NCBI RefSeq assembly: GCF_000632845.1
Contig: NZ_CP007474.1
Span: 806,001-870,000, forward strand
DNA from: Ehrlichia japonica
GTDB taxonomy: Bacteria > Pseudomonadota > Alphaproteobacteria > Rickettsiales > Anaplasmataceae
Reading direction: 5' to 3'
DNA length: 64,000 bases
The notes below the pieces were generated by a model, which was not told the DNA's origin, did no database searches, and saw only the letters and a program-made list of their open reading frames with translations. Position 1 is the stretch's first letter, and the number at the start of each line of letters is the position of its first letter. A program made the position numbers and the translations under genes. This document shows, piece after piece, positions 61,954 to 64,000 of this stretch.

Positions 61954-62275
61954 AATTAACATTTAGGCAAATCATATAATAATAAAATTCTCAATCATAA
62001 CCTGCCATTACATTATTTACATTGACTACAAAGCACTCATCACTTATCTCAGTACCCGTAATAATTAACATTTAGACAAATCTACAAATAATAAAATACT
62101 TAGCCACCATTGGCATTGCATTATCACATTGACTACAAAGCACTCATCACTTATCTCAGTACCCGTAATAATTAGCATTTAGACAAATCTACAAATAATA
62201 AAATATTTAGCCACCACTGGCATTACATTGTCACATTAATTACAAAACACTCATCACTTATCCCAGTGTCCACAA
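61954..62275. repeat. Intergenic tandem repeat, about 108 bp x 3
   Basis: Units start at 61954, 62063 and 62170 (periods 109 and 107 bp) with AATTA[AG]CATTTAG[GA]CAAATC. They share ACAAAGCACTCATCACTTATC and CAGTACCCGTAATAATTA. Copies 2 and 3 are more alike than copy 1, and the third is truncated. Confidence 0.9.
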
Positions 62276-63219
62276 TCAGTACCCTAGGTTCTATAGAATA
62301 ATATTTATATACATATCAAATATATCACATGTTTCATATACAATATGTTCTTTTTAATAGAGCATAATAAAGAAATGCTATAACAGAAAAACACTATACC
62401 ATCATTTTAATAGATTCAATATCCAATACATGACATTTGTTATAAAGAAGCCTACAGAAAACATTACCAGATACTATATATGTATCATACAAAAACCACT
62501 CTTACATCATCAACAACAACTATTAGGCACATCACCTTAATATTCTATAAATATGATGGAATCAAGTTTCCACTATGTTTTTTTATACAGTATTTACATT
62601 TCTATGAAATAACAAAATACTTAAAGTGTCTCGCACAACCTACTCGTAAATAACACATGAAATATAAATAATCTTTATAAAAATTGATATAATACATTAA
62701 ATATAATATACTCAATGATATATTAATAACAGGCTGACATTCTCCATATGTTATATGTTAATCAAAAACTCTATAACCCAGCCTTAAATGCACGTAATAA
62801 AATTAAACTAATATCCACAAGATAGTTAAAATTTCTCTACGTACAATGCATCTAATACATAGAATATTATTCTGTCTTTACCCCAGAAAATAACAACTTA
62901 TATCTAAAAATACATATTTTATCCCCAAGAAATTAGTATAGGATTTCTTATTAATGAGATACCAAAAAGTTGTAATTTTGCTATGCTAGTTTACTGAAAT
63001 AATCGCCTAATACCTACCATATAACACAAATTACTATATAACAATTAGAAAGGGAAGTATACTTAATCTATTTCTTGCTACTGCAAAAACGCTATTATAT
63101 ATAAGTCAATCGATATAGTATATCCTAGTTCATAGTTAATAGAGTTACAGTAATTTTTAATTAATATTAATAAATATCTACATAAAATAGCTTATTTTAT
63201 AGTAAAGATCATAAATTTT

Positions 63220-63297
63220 CTTGTAAAAATCTTAATATAGTATTATTAATAAATATTACTTGTAAAAATCTTAATATAGTATTATTAATAAATATTA
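63220..63297. repeat. 39-bp perfect direct repeat x 2 upstream of membrane protein gene
   Basis: CTTGTAAAAATCTTAATATAG followed by TATTATTAATAAATATTA occurs twice in tandem (63220-63258 and 63259-63297), without a mismatch, ending 61 bp before the ATG of the next gene. Each unit holds a TTGTAA and TATTAT pair that could act as promoter elements, although the 14-nt spacing is short. Confidence 0.9.
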
Positions 63298-63358
63298 TAA
63301 GTTTTTCTTTTGAAAACTTTAATATTTACATTAAAATTTTAAGTTAGGTATAGTAATC

Positions 63359-64000
63359 ATGACATATAATTCTACAATAAAAATTTCCGCTTTAGTATCA
63401 TTACTATTAATCTTTATTACATTGCTAGCATTTGCTTTACTTAAATATTTACAACAAAGACAACAACTAACAGCGCCATCTGCTGCTGCACCATTTAATA
63501 GTAATATTAAAATTAAACTACCAGTGGAAAAATTAACCCAATTAATGTGTGGCTTTTCTGACAAACAACCAGATGTTGATGCTATAAAAGGTAATATTAT
63601 GTCACCCGATAGAGATCTTAGAAAGGTTCAATATCTTAAATGTAACAATACTATTACTAAGCTAACACGACTCTTCAAGGATCATGCTAAATTATCAGAA
63701 ATAGTAAAAAATCCAACACTAGAAGCATCAGATCAATCACTTACCAAAGCTAATAAGAAAATCCTAAAATCAGCAAGAAAACACATTAAAAGAATAGAAA
63801 CAACCCTTAATACAAAAGAAGGATGTAATTCTCTATTTCATATCAGAGCAACAACAGCTGCAATCCTTGAAAATATGTTTAACAAGTATAATACTTCAAT
63901 CCCTAATACAAATATAATACATGAGCTAGTCAGCTATTGTAATCCAGCAGGATATTATTCTATGCCCATAAAATTTCTTAAAGAAGTTTTTGAGAAATGC
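63359..64000 (+). CDS. Membrane-anchored orphan protein (5' part, runs off the window)
   Basis: An open frame of 214 codons from the ATG at 63359 to the window edge without a stop. Residues 1-10 are polar. About 11-30 form a strong hydrophobic helix (ALVSLLLIFITLLAFALL), followed by KYLQQRQQ, an Ala-rich linker and a helical, Lys-rich extracytoplasmic or cytoplasmic domain with several Cys (MCGF, LKCNN, GCNSLF, YCNP). This is a signal-anchor topology. No family recognised. It follows 1.7 kb of non-coding sequence and a 39-bp repeat close to its start. Confidence 0.75.
   Translation, partial: MTYNSTIKISALVSLLLIFITLLAFALLKYLQQRQQLTAPSAAAPFNSNIKIKLPVEKLTQLMCGFSDKQPDVDAIKGNIMSPDRDLRKVQYLKCNNTITKLTRLFKDHAKLSEIVKNPTLEASDQSLTKANKKILKSARKHIKRIETTLNTKEGCNSLFHIRATTAAILENMFNKYNTSIPNTNIIHELVSYCNPAGYYSMPIKFLKEVFEKC

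Larger units (their letters stand above)
61652..63358. other. Long intergenic region with two repeat arrays
   Basis: About 1.7 kb with no gene that I can support. It contains the 108-bp array at 61954-62275 and the 39-bp duplication at 63220-63297. The rest is AT-rich and unstructured by eye. Confidence 0.55.

Noticed and set aside
61954-62275. CRISPR array
   Set aside because: Units are about 108 bp and similar throughout, with no short repeat alternating with unique spacers and no cas genes.

Overview
This 64 kb window is very AT-rich, with long AT-rich spacers between housekeeping genes. It looks like the chromosome of an obligate intracellular alphaproteobacterium of the Anaplasmataceae, most likely Ehrlichia. 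E. ruminantium is the best guess, because that species is known for low coding density and many locus-specific tandem duplications, and this window has at least six. The species name is inference; no rRNA or map1-type marker is present.

Layout. 0.2-3.7 kb: gatB and malonyl-CoA decarboxylase (minus strand), then ssb. 4.5-7.4 kb: two tandem paralogous MFS transporters. 8.0-12.0 kb: AddB-type nuclease and hemB. 12.1-19.8 kb: nadE with a duplicated 3' end, mutS, an orphan gene overlapping a HIT-family gene, an inverted copy of the nadE 3' end, and dapA. 20.0-30.1 kb: three gene-transfer-agent-type genes (HK97 capsid, g13-like, g15-like) on either side of sucA. 30.4-32.0 kb: miaB with a duplicated 5' end. 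32.6-42.5 kb: an MFS transporter, ubiB, znuC, znuA, recR, tatA, an iron-type ABC ATPase, a stand-alone DsbD N-domain protein, a GST-like protein and birA. 43.2-47.4 kb: a 738-residue orphan protein, tRNA-Gly(GCC) and purB. 47.4-54.4 kb: a candidate small RNA, htpG, a TPR-like membrane protein, nth and gyrA. 54.8-60.6 kb: uvrD followed by a 2.25 kb tandem duplication carrying a truncated uvrD copy and two divergent copies of an orphan gene. 60.6-64.0 kb: a decayed coding region, intergenic tandem repeats, and the start of a membrane-anchored orphan gene that runs off the window.

Most named genes are core information and metabolism genes (tRNA charging and modification, DNA repair and topology, NAD, haem, purine, TCA cycle) plus nutrient uptake (Zn, Fe, MFS). 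They sit as single genes or short pairs rather than long operons. The lineage-specific content is the orphan proteins (371, 738, 346/345 and at least 214 residues) and the duplication scars. The most interesting locus is 56.0-60.6 kb. There the uvrD-derived half of a tandem duplication is almost identical between copies, while the adjacent orphan gene has diverged in blocks. This pattern suggests gene conversion or diversifying selection. Other notable points are a NadE whose glutaminase domain has lost its catalytic residues, a near-consensus promoter driving a structured non-coding transcript at 47.63-47.79 kb, and GyrA with Ala at the Ser83-equivalent position.
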